Source of the DNA: Thalassobacillus devorans
GTDB taxonomy: Bacteria; Bacillota; Bacilli; Bacillales; Halobacillaceae
Length of the DNA: 64,000 bases
Direction: 5' to 3'
NCBI RefSeq assembly: GCF_900176565.1
Contig: NZ_FXEH01000006.1
Location: 124,001 to 188,000, forward strand
The position numbers and the translations under genes are program-made. Numbering within the stretch: position 1 is the stretch's first letter; every line of letters starts with the position of its first letter. The notes under the pieces were generated by a model that made no database searches, was not told the DNA's origin, and was given only the letters and a program-made list of their open reading frames with translations. Shown piece after piece: positions 1 through 7,825 of this stretch.

Positions 1-759
1 TTCAATGTACCCTTCTTTTAGTGTGCCAGTCAGGAAGTTCATTGCTGGCGATCCAATGAAGCCGCCAACAAAAACATTGTTCGGCTTATCATACACTTCT
101 TTTGGCGCACCAACTTGCTGGATATAGCCATCCTTCATAACAACCAGACGTGTCGCCATTGTCATCGCTTCTGTCTGATCATGTGTCACGTAGATGGTTG
201 TTGTCTGGAGGCGCTGGTGAAGTTTTTGGATTTCCGCACGCATCTGCACACGAAGCTTGGCATCGAGGTTGGATAATGGTTCATCCATCAAGAATACTTT
301 TGCGTCACGAACAATGGCACGCCCCAAAGCCACACGCTGACGCTGACCACCAGAAAGCGCTTTAGGTTTACGGTCAAGTAATGCTTCCAAGCCAAGGATT
401 TTGGCTGCTTCCTGGACACGGCGGTCGATTTCTTTTTTGTCCATTTTACGTAACTTCAGTCCGAATGCCATGTTATCGTACACGTTCATATGAGGGTACA
501 AAGCATAGTTCTGGAAAACCATCGCAATATCCCTGTCTTTTGGCGCGACATCATTCATACGCTTATCACCGATGTAGAAATCTCCACCTGTAATCTCTTC
601 AAGACCTGCGATCATACGAAGAGTTGTTGATTTACCACATCCGGATGGCCCTACGAAAACAACGAATTCTTTATCATCGATGTGCAAGTTGAAATCTTCA
701 ACCGCTTTTACGTTCTTGTCATAAACTTTATCAATATGTTCTAATTTCAGTTCTGCCAT
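1..759 (-). CDS. msmX: MsmX-type multi-sugar ABC transporter ATPase (3' end cut by window edge)
   Basis: This is the first 253 residues of an ATPase that energises carbohydrate importers of the MalK/UgpC class; the family is usually about 365 residues, so the C-terminal regulatory OB-fold region lies outside the window. Visible motifs are Walker A GPSGCGKS at about residues 37-44, the Q-loop glutamine near 83, the LSGGQ signature near 135-139 and Walker B VFLMDEP near 155-161. The start is the ATG at 759-757, behind GGGAGG. No permease genes adjoin it, as expected for a shared ATPase serving several sugar transporters. A PucR-type regulator lies upstream on the same strand. The family call is secure; the MsmX name rests on similarity to the B. 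subtilis protein. Confidence 0.9.
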   Translation of the reverse strand, partial: MAELKLEHIDKVYDKNVKAVEDFNLHIDDKEFVVFVGPSGCGKSTTLRMIAGLEEITGGDFYIGDKRMNDVAPKDRDIAMVFQNYALYPHMNVYDNMAFGLKLRKMDKKEIDRRVQEAAKILGLEALLDRKPKALSGGQRQRVALGRAIVRDAKVFLMDEPLSNLDAKLRVQMRAEIQKLHQRLQTTTIYVTHDQTEAMTMATRLVVMKDGYIQQVGAPKEVYDKPNNVFVGGFIGSPAMNFLTGTLKEGYIE

Positions 760-780
760 GCTAAATTCCTCCCTGAATTT

Positions 781-796
781 ATGTAAGCGTTTTATA
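781..796 (-). promoter_or_regulatory. Possible catabolite-response (cre) element upstream of msmX
   Basis: ATGTAAGCGTTTTATA matches the CcpA consensus WTGNAANCGNWNNCA at all conserved positions except the final C. It sits 22-37 bp upstream of the msmX start, where CcpA could repress a sugar-import ATPase. One mismatch and an AT-rich context make a chance match quite possible. Confidence 0.35.
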
Positions 797-840
797 AGCT
801 ATGTATATAGTCTATCTAAGTCTCCAGCAACCGTAAATGG

Positions 841-881
841 ACAACGTGCACAAAGATAAACGGTCACTTTGTGCACGTTGT
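841..881. terminator. Perfect 15-bp inverted repeat between the PucR-type gene and msmX
   Basis: The arms at 841-855 and 867-881 are perfect complements around an 11-base spacer. It lies just past the stop of the PucR-type gene, where a terminator is expected, but neither strand carries a T-run after the stem. A factor-assisted terminator, mRNA-stabilising hairpin or protein operator is equally possible. Confidence 0.5.
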
Positions 882-899
882 ATATCAGACGGCCCACCG

Positions 900-1823
900 T
901 TACTGTTTATTTCTATTGGCAGCTTTCAGCTGCAGTAAAGCCATGTAGGTCGGCAAGGCTTCGTGGAATTGACGGACATCAATTCCCGTTTTTTCAATAA
1001 ACTTATCAATTCGGTATTGAAGGCTATTGCGATGCATGTACAACTTTTTGGCCGTCACGGTAGCATTTGAATTACACTCCAGGAATACTCTGACGGTTTC
1101 CAGCAGTTCAGGTTCGTCAACGACTTCCTGCAATGTTCCGGTTATGATTCTTTCTCCTTTCTCCCCAGGCATATGATCCAAATAGAGGTAAGGTAAGACA
1201 TCCAAAAAACTGGTAACGTCTTTATTCAGGTATCGGTTAGCGATTTGGAAGCAGTGTTTGCTCCAGGTAAAATGTGAAGGAGCGTCATCAATATGGAAAT
1301 TATATTCACTGACATAAAAGGAAAGCTTCATATAAAAGTCACTCATTAATACGTCAATAATCGGTTCATAAGAGAGGTCTTCTTCCTGGTTGGCAACTAC
1401 CGATTCCTCGATGATGAAACCAGAATGGGCATTTTCCCAAATAATCGGCATTGCAGAAGAAAACAACCCCTGGATAGCTTCACGAAAAGTTTCCTGGTCT
1501 GTGGCACGCTCAGACAACTGAAAGAAGACGAATCGGAAACGTTCCGGCGCGTTATTTTTTTTAAAACTGTCTATCTGGTTGTGATAAATCGCATCGAGCC
1601 ATTGCTGCTCCCGCTCTGTTATATAGGGAGTATCATAACGGTAGGGTGTGAGGAATAAATCAAGCATGTGCATCTCCCGTTCAGTGAGATCGCTTTTTTT
1701 AATTCCGACTATTTCATCCGTATTAGTCTGATACCACTTGTATTCCTTGACTTCCAGCGGCTGATCGCTTGGAAGACAGACGAGAGAAGGGTATATCGTT
1801 TGCAGCTGATTCACAGTTATCAT
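900..1823 (-). CDS. PucR-type helix-turn-helix transcriptional regulator
   Basis: The 307-residue protein ends in the PucR C-terminal helix-turn-helix (about residues 240-300). The tell-tale run is NSNATVTAKKLYMHRNSLQY followed by RIDKFIEKTGIDV, typical of the CdaR/PucR family. The N-terminal two thirds match no sensor domain I recognise. It is the gene before msmX on the same strand, separated by a perfect inverted repeat. In B. subtilis msmX also follows a regulator-like gene (yxkF, from memory), so control of sugar-transport ATPase expression is a reasonable inference, but the ligand is unknown. Confidence 0.8.
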   Translation of the reverse strand: MITVNQLQTIYPSLVCLPSDQPLEVKEYKWYQTNTDEIVGIKKSDLTEREMHMLDLFLTPYRYDTPYITEREQQWLDAIYHNQIDSFKKNNAPERFRFVFFQLSERATDQETFREAIQGLFSSAMPIIWENAHSGFIIEESVVANQEEDLSYEPIIDVLMSDFYMKLSFYVSEYNFHIDDAPSHFTWSKHCFQIANRYLNKDVTSFLDVLPYLYLDHMPGEKGERIITGTLQEVVDEPELLETVRVFLECNSNATVTAKKLYMHRNSLQYRIDKFIEKTGIDVRQFHEALPTYMALLQLKAANRNKQ

Positions 1824-1891
1824 TTGTATCTTCCTTTTTTATAGGTTATTCTTTATTATATCAATAGGAATACTTATACCAAGCAAAAGGG

Positions 1892-1936
1892 TTTATTTTT
1901 TCAGGAAAAACGATTATAATATACCTACGAGGGTAC
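1892..1936 (+). promoter_or_regulatory. Promoter and possible CstR/CsoR-type operator for the 1994 gene
   Basis: A perfect -10 TATAAT (1915-1920) lies 17 bp after a weak -35 TTTATT (1892-1897). Overlapping the start region, TATACC at 1919-1924 and GGGTA at 1931-1935 form an imperfect dyad of the kind bound by CsoR/CstR repressors (ATACC...GGTAT). The position would allow autorepression. The -10 is solid; the operator is inferred. Confidence 0.5.
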
Positions 1937-1993
1937 ACTGATAATAGGGAATTATGTTTCACGATATAACCCTGAGGAAAGGGAGGTACAAGC

Positions 1994-2272
1994 ATGGAAG
2001 AGATTAAAATGGACCAATATAACCAGGAAACGAAAAACCGTTTAAAGCGTATAGAAGGTCAAATCCGCGGAGTGTTGAAGATGATGGAAGAGGAAAAAGA
2101 ATGTAAAGACGTCATCACACAGCTATCAGCCGCTCGTTCTGCGATGGACCGTGCAATTGGCTACATCGTTGCTAAAAACCTGGAAACTTGCATACGCACC
2201 AGCAAGGAGAATGGGGACTCAGCTGAGCAGCTAATCAACGACGCAGTACAAATGATTGTCAAAAGCCGATAA
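1994..2272 (+). CDS. CstR-like persulfide-sensing repressor (CsoR/DUF156 family)
   Basis: This 92-residue all-helical regulator belongs to the CsoR/RcnR/DUF156 family. Two cysteines, C37 (in KECKDVITQ) and C66 (in NLETCI), occupy the conserved thiol positions, while the copper-ligand histidine of true CsoR is replaced by N62 in the VAKNLETC run. That C-N-C pattern is the CstR signature, a repressor that senses persulfides through Cys-Cys di- to tetrasulfide links rather than copper. GGGAGG lies 8 bp before the start, favouring this ATG over the internal M6. No sulfur-transferase, rhodanese or persulfide dioxygenase gene is adjacent, so its targets lie elsewhere or it controls only itself. A strong terminator follows. 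Confidence 0.85.
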   Translation: MEEIKMDQYNQETKNRLKRIEGQIRGVLKMMEEEKECKDVITQLSAARSAMDRAIGYIVAKNLETCIRTSKENGDSAEQLINDAVQMIVKSR

Positions 2273-2292
2273 TGACTTAAAGGTTTCTATAA

Positions 2293-2333
2293 AGAAGTAC
2301 GCCCGCAACAATTGCTGCGGGCGTACTTTTTAG
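2293..2333 (+). terminator. Rho-independent terminator after the CstR-like gene
   Basis: A 13-bp stem (2295-2307 with 2316-2328) whose arms read AAGTACGCCCGCA and its complement is followed by a T-run. It separates the gene from the convergent small gene ending at 2342. Confidence 0.9.
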
Positions 2334-2341
2334 TTTGTATG

Positions 2342-2509
2342 TTAGTCATCCTTTTGTTCAGGTATCTCATGGACTTGTCCTAACTGTTCTCTTCCGTGGA
2401 CGGATCGTTCCATGCCGCCGGCCATTCCTTCATTGATCATCCGGTCGACATCGAGTTCTAATTTGCCTTTTCCTTCTGTCGCATGATGTCTTTCCTTCTT
2501 ATCTTTCAT
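2342..2509 (-). CDS. Small acidic/basic hypothetical protein (55 aa)
   Basis: The start is the ATG at 2509-2507, preceded by GGAGGTGA at 6 bp, a near-perfect ribosome binding site; a longer in-frame opening upstream has no such site. The peptide is very hydrophilic, rich in Lys, Glu, Asp, His and Gly, with no membrane segment or cysteine. The middle reads KLELDVDRMINEGMAGG. I do not recognise a family. It lies immediately downstream of the YheC/D-type coat gene on the same strand, 66 bp away, so it may be co-transcribed and spore-related, which is inference from position only. Confidence 0.75.
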   Translation of the reverse strand: MKDKKERHHATEGKGKLELDVDRMINEGMAGGMERSVHGREQLGQVHEIPEQKDD

Positions 2510-2575
2510 TGTTTCACCTCCAGGCTTGGTAGTTTTATTTTTTGCCAGGAGATTTTTTTCATACAACAGGAATTG

Positions 2576-3880
2576 TCAGTCTGTGTTCATTAAATATTGA
2601 CCGTATCGGTAAAGATAGGAAAAGTAATCTGACATCTGCTCTTTTAAAGTGGGATGATCGAACAGGTGGAATCCTGGCTTGGCATTCACTTCAAATATCC
2701 ACAATCCCTCCACCTGATCGATAGCCATATCAATTCCTAATTCACCTAACTGGTAGTCATGTTCCTTATCTAATTCTTCACTGATCACTAGTGCCGTTTT
2801 TTTGAGTCGTTGTCTGATTTGACGACATTTAGATTCTGAAAAAATTTCTTCTAATACGTATATATTACCTCCATAGACATGGTGGGTGGTTGGGTTAAGA
2901 CCATTTCCTGTTTTAACGGCGATAAGTGTCAATTTCCATTTGCCGGTTTCATCTTTATTCGTATGAACACGGAAATCTAATGGTTTTCCTTCGGTTTCCA
3001 ATAAATTGATTTGCGGCTGGATTAAATACCCGGCACTCCCTTTGGGAAAGAAAGCCTGAAAAAAGGAATCCGTAGAAGGGAAGCGATGCGGATGGCGAGC
3101 GTCGGCTTCTAGCACATCAAGAGTACCATCATGATTTCGCTTCACTCGGCACAAGCCTTCTCCTCTGCTGCCGTGGGTTGGTTTAATATAGACAGTATCC
3201 TGCTTTAGCATATCGCTGACCATCTGTTTGGAAGGATTGAAAATAGTTTTAGGCAGAAAATGGTCAAGCTGACTGCTTTCCATCAAATATTTAATAATGG
3301 TTGCTTTATTAAAGAAACCGGGATTGAATACACGTGATTTCTCTTTCAGTGTTCTCAGTGCCTGTACAACATGAGGGTGATGTTCCGTTTTTCGATTGGT
3401 AATACGATTATAGATAACATCCGGAAGGGGAGATTCCACTTTGCGCCATAGATCACGATCATAAATGTAGCCGGTCATATAAGCAGGGAGGGTGGCGAGG
3501 TGCTGATGTCCAAAGAACAGAGCCTGGTAGCCAAGCTCCCGGCCAGTATTACTGAAGGCTTCGAAATATTTGGAGCGGGGACCGAGTAGGGGTCCTTCCT
3601 TTTCAAAACCAGCGGTAAAAACACCGAAAGGGACGGTCAGGCGTGCTTCATCCCCTGTAATGTGACACATAGCCATCCGGTGATCCGGCAAGTTCAGCTG
3701 TTTTTTAGCCTTGGTCGATATCATGATGAAATTATCATGTTCCCGGTGTGTCAGACAGCGAATGTCACAGGAGTGGTTTCCAAAGGTAATAGACCGTATC
3801 GATTGGAATTCTTTTTCATAAGCTTTTGGTACAATCATTCTGGCATGCGCACCGGTATAATATCGAATGGCAAAATACAT
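2576..3880 (-). CDS. yheD: YheC/YheD-type spore coat-associated ATP-grasp protein
   Basis: The 434-residue protein matches the YheC/YheD family of endospore coat-associated proteins. The C-terminal half has ATP-grasp character: YIKPTHGSRGEGL near 231-243 is the phosphate-binding loop, and the late runs LGELGIDMAID and LWIFEVNAKPG carry the metal-binding acidic and Asn residues. The substrate of these ligase-like proteins is not known; B. subtilis YheD localises to the forespore surface. GGGGAGGG precedes the start. The gene is divergent from yheB, the arrangement seen in B. subtilis. Whether it is closer to YheC or YheD cannot be decided by eye. Confidence 0.85.
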   Translation of the reverse strand: MYFAIRYYTGAHARMIVPKAYEKEFQSIRSITFGNHSCDIRCLTHREHDNFIMISTKAKKQLNLPDHRMAMCHITGDEARLTVPFGVFTAGFEKEGPLLGPRSKYFEAFSNTGRELGYQALFFGHQHLATLPAYMTGYIYDRDLWRKVESPLPDVIYNRITNRKTEHHPHVVQALRTLKEKSRVFNPGFFNKATIIKYLMESSQLDHFLPKTIFNPSKQMVSDMLKQDTVYIKPTHGSRGEGLCRVKRNHDGTLDVLEADARHPHRFPSTDSFFQAFFPKGSAGYLIQPQINLLETEGKPLDFRVHTNKDETGKWKLTLIAVKTGNGLNPTTHHVYGGNIYVLEEIFSESKCRQIRQRLKKTALVISEELDKEHDYQLGELGIDMAIDQVEGLWIFEVNAKPGFHLFDHPTLKEQMSDYFSYLYRYGQYLMNTD

Positions 3881-3997
3881 AGTACAGCCCTCCCCATCTT
3901 TGTATTTATATATGCAAGTCTTATTCGTGGCATGACCTTTTCTCTATTCGGGAAAATGATATATACTGATGAACGATGAGGAAATGAGGTTGATGTT

Positions 3998-5134
3998 ATG
4001 AACGTAGTGTTATTAGTACTGATGATGATGGCGATTGGGGCACTGATCGGCGGACTGACCAACTCCTTAGCAATAAGAATGTTATTCCGTCCCTATGAGG
4101 CCAAATATGTCGGGAAGTACCGGCTTCCGTTTACCCCAGGTCTCATACCCAAGCGGCAGCAGGAACTCGCCCGTCAGCTGGGCCGGATGGTTGTGCAGCA
4201 CCTTCTGACAGCGGAGGGTATCCGCAAGAAGCTCGAGGAAAGTGAATTTCAGCGCCAGATGACCGTTTGGGCCCAGGAGGAAGTCAAACAGCTTTTGAAG
4301 CAGGATAAAAAAATAAGCGAACTGCTGGCTGCCTTTGAGGTACAGACAAATGAAGCAAAGGTAAGGCGGAAGGTTTCCTACTGGGTGGAAACACAATATG
4401 AGGAAGTGATGGAACAATATCGTCCGATTCCTCTCAGTGATGTGCTTACTACTGATATGCTCAAAAAGACGGAAAAAGCCACAGATAAGCTGGCTGCAAA
4501 TATCCAGCTGAAGATAGGGAGCTATATCGACAGTCCAGAAGGGAAACGAAAAATTGCGGATTTGATTGAACACTACCTTACAGGCCAGGGGTTTTTCGGG
4601 AATATGATTTCTTCGTTTATTACCCCACAAGGACTGACAGATAAAGCCCATCCCGCGGTACTCCAATACGTACGGGCTCCTGAAACGAAAGCATGGCTGG
4701 TAGAGCTGATCGGAAAAGAAAAAGAGTACTGGCTCCATCAGCCCGTTGGTGCGATTGAGGAAAGAATCGGAAAAAATACTATCAAGCGTGCATTGGGAAC
4801 CGCAGTTTCCAAGACTCTGCCTCTTGAAAACTGGCTGAACCGAACTGTGGCAGAGTGGGTGCGGCCGATTCGCTCGAAAATTATCCAGGATGCTGTCCCG
4901 GTAGTTGTGTCACAACTGGGCACTTTACTTGCCGAACGGATTGAACCGATGATGAAGAAACTGCACCTGGCAGAAATTGTCCAGGAACAAGTAGAGGCTT
5001 TTTCAGTGGGAAGACTGGAGGCAATGGTGCTGGATATTTCCAGACGGGAACTTAAAATGATCACCTATTTAGGGGCATTACTTGGCGGTTTAATTGGTAT
5101 TATCCAGGGTTTGATTGTGATATTTTTAGGATAA
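3998..5134 (+). CDS. yheB: DUF445 family membrane protein YheB
   Basis: The 378-residue protein has a hydrophobic N-terminal segment (residues 1-22, followed by GGLTNSLAIRMLFRP), a long amphipathic helical middle and a second transmembrane segment at the C-terminus (LGALLGGLIGIIQGLIVIFL). This two-ended membrane anchor and the NxLAIxMLFRP motif are typical of DUF445/YheB. The family function is unknown; B. subtilis yheB is linked with sporulation. GAGG lies 8 bp before the ATG. It is followed 89 bp later by yheA with its own promoter. Confidence 0.88.
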   Translation: MNVVLLVLMMMAIGALIGGLTNSLAIRMLFRPYEAKYVGKYRLPFTPGLIPKRQQELARQLGRMVVQHLLTAEGIRKKLEESEFQRQMTVWAQEEVKQLLKQDKKISELLAAFEVQTNEAKVRRKVSYWVETQYEEVMEQYRPIPLSDVLTTDMLKKTEKATDKLAANIQLKIGSYIDSPEGKRKIADLIEHYLTGQGFFGNMISSFITPQGLTDKAHPAVLQYVRAPETKAWLVELIGKEKEYWLHQPVGAIEERIGKNTIKRALGTAVSKTLPLENWLNRTVAEWVRPIRSKIIQDAVPVVVSQLGTLLAERIEPMMKKLHLAEIVQEQVEAFSVGRLEAMVLDISRRELKMITYLGALLGGLIGIIQGLIVIFLG

Positions 5135-5146
5135 TGGCTCTATTCC

Positions 5147-5175
5147 TATACACATTCGTTCACGTTTGTTATAGT
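5147..5175 (+). promoter_or_regulatory. Probable sigma-A promoter of yheA
   Basis: TATACA (5147-5152) and TATAGT (5170-5175) are separated by 17 bp, giving four and five matches to the two consensus hexamers. They lie about 50 bp upstream of the yheA start, which has AGGAGG. Confidence 0.5.
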
Positions 5176-5223
5176 GGGGAAGGAATCAAAGTAAGTGAAA
5201 CATACAGGAGGTAATTTTTTACA

Positions 5224-5577
5224 ATGGCAAATATTTATGATAACGCGTATGACTTGGAGAAAGCGATCCGTTATAGTGATGAATTCCAAGGACTAAAAGA
5301 AGCATATGAAGCAGTAATGGCTGATGAAGCAGCAAAGAAAATGTTCGATAACTTCCGTGAAACTCAAATCAACTTGCAGCAAAAGCAAATGCAAGGCCAG
5401 GAAATCACAGAAGAAGAAGTACAGCAGGCTCAGCAAGTAGTTCAGCTTGTTCAACAGCATGAAGTGATTTCTAAGCTTATGGAAAAAGAACAGCAATTGA
5501 ACACGGTGATCAATGATGTCAGCCGTATCATCACTAAGCCGTTGGAAGAACTATACGGCACTCCAGAAGAACAGTAA
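5224..5577 (+). CDS. yheA: YlbF/YmcA family protein YheA
   Basis: The 117-residue helical protein of the YlbF/YmcA (DUF964) family reads MANIYDNAYDLEKAIRYSDE at the N-terminus, the standard beginning of YheA. Helical repeats rich in Gln and Glu fill residues 60-100. The paralogues YlbF, YmcA and YaaT form an Fe-S complex influencing Spo0A and RNase Y; YheA lacks the cysteines and its role is not known. An AGGAGG site precedes the ATG, and a terminator follows 10 bp after the stop. Confidence 0.92.
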   Translation: MANIYDNAYDLEKAIRYSDEFQGLKEAYEAVMADEAAKKMFDNFRETQINLQQKQMQGQEITEEEVQQAQQVVQLVQQHEVISKLMEKEQQLNTVINDVSRIITKPLEELYGTPEEQ

Positions 5578-5586
5578 TCGTAACAA

Positions 5587-5617
5587 AAGGTCAGGCCCCC
5601 GGGTCTGACCTTTTTTC
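5587..5617 (+). terminator. Terminator after yheA
   Basis: GGTCAGGCCC pairs with GGGTCTGACC (one mismatch) and is followed by six or more T residues. Confidence 0.9.
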
Positions 5618-5753
5618 TTTTATTTAGGCACTGAATAAGACAATTTTAATTAAAGATGATTGCGATTTATGTTTTATTACATCGAAACTGGCAGGATTTT
5701 GTAAGCAGATTAGCGAATGAAAAGAAGAGGTTTTAATCAAAGAGGGGGATATC

Positions 5754-6524
5754 ATGAATTACTTTGAATTAGAGAAAAATGATAACGTAATCGAGCTGAA
5801 GATCGCGCGAGGAGAACGATATAATGCCTTGAATGTGGCGATGCTGGAAGAATTCGTAGCCGCACTCGAGGAAGTGGAAGCAAGTGATGAACAAATCGTT
5901 GTCCTTTCCGGGAAAGGTGACGGGTTCTGTGCCGGCGGAGATGTCACCATGATGACCGAAGTCAGTGAGGAAGAAAAATTCAATGAAGTGATGAGCAATA
6001 TCGAAGCGGTAGTGACAAAGCTTTATACCATGCCGAAGGCGGTTGTCGCTTCTATCCATGGTCCTGCTGTCGGGTTAGGTCTCAGCATCGCACTAGCTGC
6101 CGATTATATTATTGCCGACCCTGATTCACGTTTTTCGATGAATTTCATCGGTATCGGGCTGCTCCCGGATGGAGGAGGACATTTCTGGCTGCAGGAGCGT
6201 CTTGGTACTCATCGTGCCAAGCAGTTTGCCTGGAATGGCGAAGAATTGTACGCCAAGAAAGCTTACGATTATCATCTTGTCGACCAGGTTGCCGGGGAAG
6301 ACCTTCAGGCAGAAACGAAAGCGCTTGTTGCTCATTGGAGTAAGCGCCCGCTGCAATCCATGATTGCTACGAAGCAATTATACCATCAGCACGGGGTGGA
6401 AAAGTTGAAGCATTACCTTGAGGAAGAACGAAAAGCCCAGTGGAAACTGCGACAGACAAAGGATCATCAGGAAGGCGTTCAGGCTTTCATGGAAAAACGA
6501 AAGCCAAAGTTCACAGGAAAATAA
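5754..6524 (+). CDS. yhaR: Crotonase-fold enoyl-CoA hydratase/isomerase YhaR
   Basis: The 256-residue protein has the full crotonase fold. FCAGGDVTMM near residue 61 and the second oxyanion-hole segment HGPAVGLGLSIALAADY near 102 are visible. The segment GLLPDGGGHFWL carries Asp, as in isomerase-type members, while the first catalytic Glu of classical hydratases is not evident; an isomerase or thioesterase-like reaction is therefore as likely as hydration. AGGGGG precedes the start. The gene stands alone between two terminators. In B. subtilis yhaR occupies the same place. Confidence 0.85.
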   Translation: MNYFELEKNDNVIELKIARGERYNALNVAMLEEFVAALEEVEASDEQIVVLSGKGDGFCAGGDVTMMTEVSEEEKFNEVMSNIEAVVTKLYTMPKAVVASIHGPAVGLGLSIALAADYIIADPDSRFSMNFIGIGLLPDGGGHFWLQERLGTHRAKQFAWNGEELYAKKAYDYHLVDQVAGEDLQAETKALVAHWSKRPLQSMIATKQLYHQHGVEKLKHYLEEERKAQWKLRQTKDHQEGVQAFMEKRKPKFTGK

Positions 6525-6527
6525 AAA

Positions 6528-6568
6528 CCAGGCTCCTATCCATGATTACTGATAGGAGCCTTTCTATT
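6528..6568. terminator. Bidirectional terminator between yhaR and yhzD
   Basis: An 11-bp perfect stem (6530-6540 with 6551-6561) separates two convergent genes. A T-rich stretch follows it on the plus strand and GGTTTTTATTTT on the minus strand. Confidence 0.85.
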
Positions 6569-6569
6569 T

Positions 6570-6755
6570 CTACCTATGGAATAAGACAAGATGGCCTTCT
6601 GGGGCTACACAACGATGCGTGTGCTCTTCATAGCCGTGTTCCTGTAATTTATTCTGACCGATTTGCTTTGCGTCATGATCATCGGCAGCTTCGAAATTTT
6701 CATCCAAAAGTTTTTCCCCGTCTTTTGCAAAGACAGTCAATGCGTATGCTTTCAT
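6570..6755 (-). CDS. yhzD: YhzD-like small protein (61 aa)
   Basis: Starting at the ATG behind GAGGAGG (6755-6753), the product is 61 residues, the size of B. subtilis YhzD, and begins MKAYALTVFAKDGEKLLDE. A longer in-frame start six codons upstream overlaps the ribosome binding site and is rejected. It is soluble, with a central acidic region and several histidines. Function is unknown. It is convergent with yhaR and divergent from yhaQ, matching the B. subtilis neighbourhood. Confidence 0.82.
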   Translation of the reverse strand: MKAYALTVFAKDGEKLLDENFEAADDHDAKQIGQNKLQEHGYEEHTHRCVAPEGHLVLFHR

Positions 6756-6925
6756 TTTAATCCTCCTCTTCATTTCCCACTTTCTACTATTAGATATAAC
6801 CCATAAAAATTCCTGCTTATTTCTTTTATTTCCCTATCAAACAGGCAGTTAAAAATACTTCGAAGAAATGAAACTATTTTCCTAATTCAACCGTATAATT
6901 GGAGTAGTGAAAAGGGGGAGAGGTT

Positions 6926-7825
6926 ATGACGCTTCAATTGGCAGGAGTGACCAAGCGTTTTGGCAGCACTGTAGCTGTAGATGACTTATCGCTTACGATA
7001 CCAGAAAAAGAAATGTTTGGATTTTTAGGAGGTAATGGAGCAGGAAAGACGACAACTTTCCGGATGATTCTTGGATTAATGAATCCTACGAAAGGATCGA
7101 TTGTCTGGAATGGAGAAACGATCAGTTACGAGAAGAGCCATATTATCGGCTATCTCCCGGAGGAACGGGGTCTTTACCCTAAGTTAAAGGTGAAAGACCA
7201 GCTTGTCTATCTGGCACGGCTAAGAGGAATGGATAAGCAGGCGGCATTTCGTGAACTCGACAGCTGGCTGGAACGCTTTTATATACCGGAGTATAAAGAG
7301 AAAAAGGTAGAGGAATTATCCAAAGGGAATCAGCAGAAAATTCAATTCATATCAGCAGTTATACATAAACCCGAACTGTTGATTTTAGATGAACCATTTT
7401 CAGGACTGGATCCTGTCAATGTCGAGCAATTGAAAAAGGCAGTTATCGATTTGAAAACTGCAGGAACTACTATCGTATTTTCTTCTCACCGCATGGAACA
7501 TGTCGAAGAACTATGTGAACACCTGTGCATCCTCCAAAAAGGACGTCCAGTTGTACAGGGACAGCTGAAGGAAATCAAGCGTTCATTTGGAAAGAAAAAC
7601 TTGCGCATTCATGCTGATTTTGACTTAACATACTTAAAAGAATTGCCGGGTGTAGTGACATCCAAATCGGTGAGTGAAGGCTGTGAACTGCAGATAAAAA
7701 ACGAAGCGGCAGCTGCCCATGTTTTTGAAGCCTTACAGGGGAAAGGCTTTGTCCGTCTATTTGATTTAGAAGAGCCTTCCTTGAATGACATATTCATTGA
7801 AAAGGTGGGTGCTTCTTATGAATAA
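6926..7825 (+). CDS. yhaQ: ABC exporter ATPase YhaQ (NatA-like)
   Basis: The 299-residue protein is an ABC ATPase with Walker A GGNGAGKTT near residues 35-43, signature LSKGNQQKIQ near 132-141 and Walker B LLILDEPFSGLDP near 153-165. The C-terminal DUF4162 extension (about 215-299, ending ESLNDIFIEKV-like) is typical of NatA/YhaQ exporters. It overlaps the membrane partner yhaP by 8 bp. A perfect TATAAT at 6894-6899 precedes it, without a convincing -35. The pair resembles the Na+ or drug efflux system NatAB; substrate is unknown. Sodium efflux would suit a halophile, but that is speculation. Confidence 0.9.
   Translation: MTLQLAGVTKRFGSTVAVDDLSLTIPEKEMFGFLGGNGAGKTTTFRMILGLMNPTKGSIVWNGETISYEKSHIIGYLPEERGLYPKLKVKDQLVYLARLRGMDKQAAFRELDSWLERFYIPEYKEKKVEELSKGNQQKIQFISAVIHKPELLILDEPFSGLDPVNVEQLKKAVIDLKTAGTTIVFSSHRMEHVEELCEHLCILQKGRPVVQGQLKEIKRSFGKKNLRIHADFDLTYLKELPGVVTSKSVSEGCELQIKNEAAAAHVFEALQGKGFVRLFDLEEPSLNDIFIEKVGASYE

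Noticed and set aside
4082-4738. 218-codon open frame antisense to yheB
   Set aside because: Shadow of YheB; Phe/Leu/Cys-rich composition and no start signal.
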